A stretch of DNA of 34,274 nucleotides from contig WKLE02000540.1 in assembly GCA_014885115.2 (NCBI GenBank), forward strand, positions 1-34,274, read 5' to 3'. Of the stretch, positions 31,751 to 34,274 are shown in pieces. Every line of letters begins with the position of its first letter. The first letter of the stretch is position 1. The DNA comes from Asterionellopsis glacialis. Its lineage: Eukaryota > Bacillariophyta > Plagiogrammaphyceae > Rhaphoneidales > Asterionellopsidaceae. A model generated the notes under the pieces. It made no database searches and was not told the origin of the DNA. It saw only the letters and a list, made by a program, of their open reading frames with translations. The translations under genes were made by a program, and so were the position numbers.

Positions 31751-32089
31751 ATGTCAATAGTTGATAGTGCCATGTTTTTGGGGCAAGATCCAGATAAAAA
31801 GAAAAAGGCTGTGAATATTATGAAGAAAAAAAGGAGAACAAGTAATATCACAATTTATAATGATTTCAGTGACAATGATAATATTTCTTAGGAGTTGGTT
31901 ATGAGAAAAACCTATATAGTTCATGGATAAGGATGGAACTTTGGTAGGGAGGTAAATAAGGGAAAAGATGATTTGATTGATGATAGTGACATGACAAGTT
32001 GCAATGAAAACCATGAAATGTTGGCCCATGGTATTGGTGATTTGGATGATGATGATGACAACAAGTTTGATGATGGTGATGAGTTTTAA
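31751..32089 (+). pseudogene. Acidic coding-like remnant in the CpG desert
   Basis: An ATG at 31751 opens a 46-codon frame (SAMFLGQDPDKKKKAVNIMK) that ends at a TAG at 31889. A second frame from about 31940 to the TAA at 32089 continues in similar style (DDLIDDSDMTSCNENHEMLA, GIGDLDDDDDNKFDDGDEF). The codon use and acidic/basic patches suggest former coding sequence, but I recognise no family. Confidence 0.3.
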
Positions 32090-32472
32090 AACAAAAATAT
32101 GAGCAGTGGTGCATACCATTATGGGGATTGACAATACCACAGTACAAACAATAGTATAAAAGTAGCACCACAAGGAATTTATATTTAATACAAAAATTTA
32201 TTCTAGGATAGTTATCATGAATGATTTTTTAAATTAATATTGTTTTATTCATATGGAGATGAATGTATCTTATAAGGTGTTCACCATTTTAAAAAGAAAT
32301 ATCAAAATAATTTGGTGCTTCACTGGAAGTGGTTGCCTTGCAGTTTTGGGTCTTGTGAGGGGAATGTATGTCACACAGTTCTGTGTCTTGTAAAGGGTAG
32401 AAGAATGGGCAAGAGTGACAAGAAAGATGCATAAGCATGCATTTAGCTATATCACTGAATAGCAGTGCACTT

Positions 32473-33120
32473 TTAAAGTGTGTACAATGGTGCTCTTTGT
32501 GGAAAGCCATTATCATTCTCAGGATCCTCTTTCTCATCATCATCACCAAACTTTAGTAGTACATCTCTTCTATTTATTTCATCTAGGATCAAGTGATGAT
32601 GTGTCTGACCAATTCCTTGCAATCAGTTCTGTGTCTTTCTGTGTCTTTCTAGCTTTAAGCAGTATTTGAAAGAGGATTCTCTCTTCCTCCTTCAGTCAAT
32701 TGGAGTATGCCACATGTTGTAGTTGTTTAGCCATAGGGACCCAGAGACTTGTTCTTGAACAAGAACACCAGTTCTACTAGGTAACTAGAAGTATTCTTCT
32801 GCTATTTCTTATTTGGTGTATGGAGGGGATAATCACTCCTTAAGGATGGTAGTACTCTTCTTTATCAACAACATAAATTGTACACAATATTCCCAAGTAG
32901 TAATAGTCCCAGCCATATGATCAGATATATACCATGCTAATATATCCTCTTTCTGCGTCTCCATTACATTTAGTGGATCAGCTTCAGCAGTTGCTAGTAT
33001 ACCACTAGTTACTTTTTTAGAACATCTAAAAAACATTTCTATGAAAACCAGCTGCATTCGACTTGTCAGCAATCTTCTCAATCATGTGCCCATATACTAC
33101 TAACTGTCTGATGATGACTT
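32473..33120 (-). pseudogene. Stop-riddled coding remnant of unknown family in the CpG desert
   Basis: On the minus strand, segments read as protein in succession: LATAEADPLNVMETQKEDIL and AWYISDHMAGTITTWEYC (33081-32833), TSLWVPMAKQLQHVAYSN (about 32759-32704), a single in-frame TGA, LKEEERILFQILLKARKTQK and DTELIARNWSDTSSLDPR, then after a frame change DEINRRDVLLKFGDDDEKED to a TAA at 32473. All Arg codons in the best stretch are AGA or AGG, none CGN, and the interrupting TGA is what deamination of CGA would give. I do not recognise the protein; a mobile-element origin is a guess. Confidence 0.4.
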
Positions 33121-34274
33121 GAGGATGCTGATTTTGTTTATAATTGTCAACAATGGATAACAGTCCCAATTATGGAGAAGTGTACAATCCTGATATGATT
33201 GAAAATGTTAAGATGGAAGACTGTGATGATGTGACTTATCCATATCATGACACTTGTTGCATTCATCCTACTCACTAATCATCATCCCATCTATTCCTCT
33301 GAAGGAAAACTACAGTACCTAAGAAACAAATGTTCTGTACCTCTCTATGAGTATACATATCAAGTTGGCTTGTGAAATTTCTAATTTGTTGGATTCTTTT
33401 CTTGATTGGTCCAAGAGGGTGGACATGCATAGGAGGTTCATGCTACCCCTCAAGGGCCCTCTATTGTCTGGTGCCCACATAGTTGTATTGTTGTGGTGGG
33501 AGCTTTTTTTTGGTGTTCTTCATTTGAGAGCAGGGTTGTTTGTTGATTGTTTTATATTCATGAGTGGATATACATATTAAATTTATAGCAGGACCATCCC
33601 ATTTTGGGTGAGGACATTTTCTAGGTTTTTACCAGTAAAAAAATGTAAATGTTAAACAGCTCTTTTGCTTTCAATATAATCAGTTTCTTACTTAAATATG
33701 TTTTTCACAAAATGAGGCAAAATAACATCTTAATGTGAGTTATCAATTTTTTTTCATGCCTCAGATGCATTTGTAACAGGTGAGATCCATGTCAACCACA
33801 CAAACAACAATCAATACATCAACAACACAGATCCAACAAACACCAAAAACAAGGTGCTGAAAGCTATCATTCAAAGACACCATTCAAAGAAGAACAATCA
33901 ATATCATTGATTGATGCTGCTTTCAAAGAGGAGCCACAATGCTCCAGCAGTATAAAAAAACTATAATGGTAGTCTTCCACACTAGGTACTGTATTTTTTT
34001 GTACAGGTAATAGTTACAGCATGTTTGATGTGAATAGCAAACATTTTTGCAAAATAATTATTTATGAATATTTATTTTAAATAATGATTTTTACATTTAT
34101 ATACTTTTCCATAATGTAAAAGTGTTTTTACGTATATGGCTAGAAGAGGCCTTAAAAATTTTCAAAGAATCATTAACAACTTCAAAGGGCTGAATAAGCC
34201 CTTGCACATTTTGTGTTCAGTTTCATACAAATTTGAATGATACAATTTTCTTTTGCCCTCTACATTCATGATTT

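Larger units (their letters stand above)
30481..34274. other. CpG-depleted gene-free region with decayed coding traces
   Basis: Reading every row, I find only five CG dinucleotides in about 3.8 kb (near 30567, 30846, 32956, 33059 and 34131), while TG and CA are abundant; a 240-bp stretch around 13,900-14,100 alone has about 20 CG. The pattern fits long-term CpG methylation and deamination. No intact gene is present. Short coding-like tracts occur on both strands, including an acidic one on plus (31751-32089) and a longer one on minus (32473-33120). Confidence 0.75.

Noticed and set aside
31754..32173. 139-codon minus-strand ORF rich in Ile and His
   Set aside because: It is antisense to an AT-rich acidic tract; the hydrophobicity is a by-product of GAT repeats read backwards.
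1..34274. CRISPR arrays, bacterial defence islands or operons
   Set aside because: There are no regularly spaced direct repeats, the genes have introns and eukaryotic targeting signals, and the short repeats at 6-7.5 kb are irregularly spaced.

Overview
The window looks like nuclear DNA of a diatom (stramenopile). Large genes are intron-poor, and the few introns I can place are about 80-120 bp with GT-AG ends. One presequence carries a plastid-targeting motif of the diatom ASAFAP type (NAFQP). A permease belongs to the family that includes the silicon-efflux protein Lsi2. A decayed gag fragment resembles diatom Ty1/copia (CoDi) elements. There are no bacterial-style operons or ribosome-binding sites. 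The species cannot be named from the sequence.

Layout: 1-2.5 kb holds a decayed copia-like gag (minus) and an anonymous GC-richer remnant. 2.57-6.01 kb is a three-exon gene (minus) for a large AAA-type ATPase. 6.0-7.6 kb is a non-coding field packed with short TACCTGGTA/TACCAGGTA repeats. 8.1-8.8 kb encodes a secreted, probably GPI-anchored, cysteine-rich protein. 9.37-9.85 kb (minus) is a short, probably spliced zinc-ribbon-like gene or gene remnant that simple ORF calling misses. 11.28-13.32 kb (minus) is the LCB2 subunit of serine palmitoyltransferase, in two exons. 14.96-15.95 kb is a lysine-rich, nucleolar-like protein. 16.89-20.46 kb (minus) is exonuclease 1 with a very long disordered tail and a 55-base assembly gap. 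22.3-23.3 kb (minus) is a frameshifted remnant, probably of a mobile element. 23.56-25.48 kb (minus) is an ArsB/NhaD/Lsi2-type permease. 27.11-28.68 kb is an RRM-like, probably mitochondrial RNA-binding protein. 29.09-30.07 kb (minus) is a 2-oxoglutarate/Fe(II) oxygenase of the prolyl-4-hydroxylase type with a plastid-type presequence. From about 30.5 kb to the end there is no intact gene, and the DNA is almost free of CpG dinucleotides while keeping decayed coding traces.

The genes do not form one pathway; this is ordinary eukaryotic gene order with single-copy housekeeping genes (sphingolipid synthesis, DNA repair), surface and transport proteins and decayed mobile DNA. The most unusual features are the abrupt CpG desert at the right end, the palindromic CCTGGTA repeat field, and the small spliced gene at 9.4-9.8 kb. 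I found no convincing new multi-gene system.
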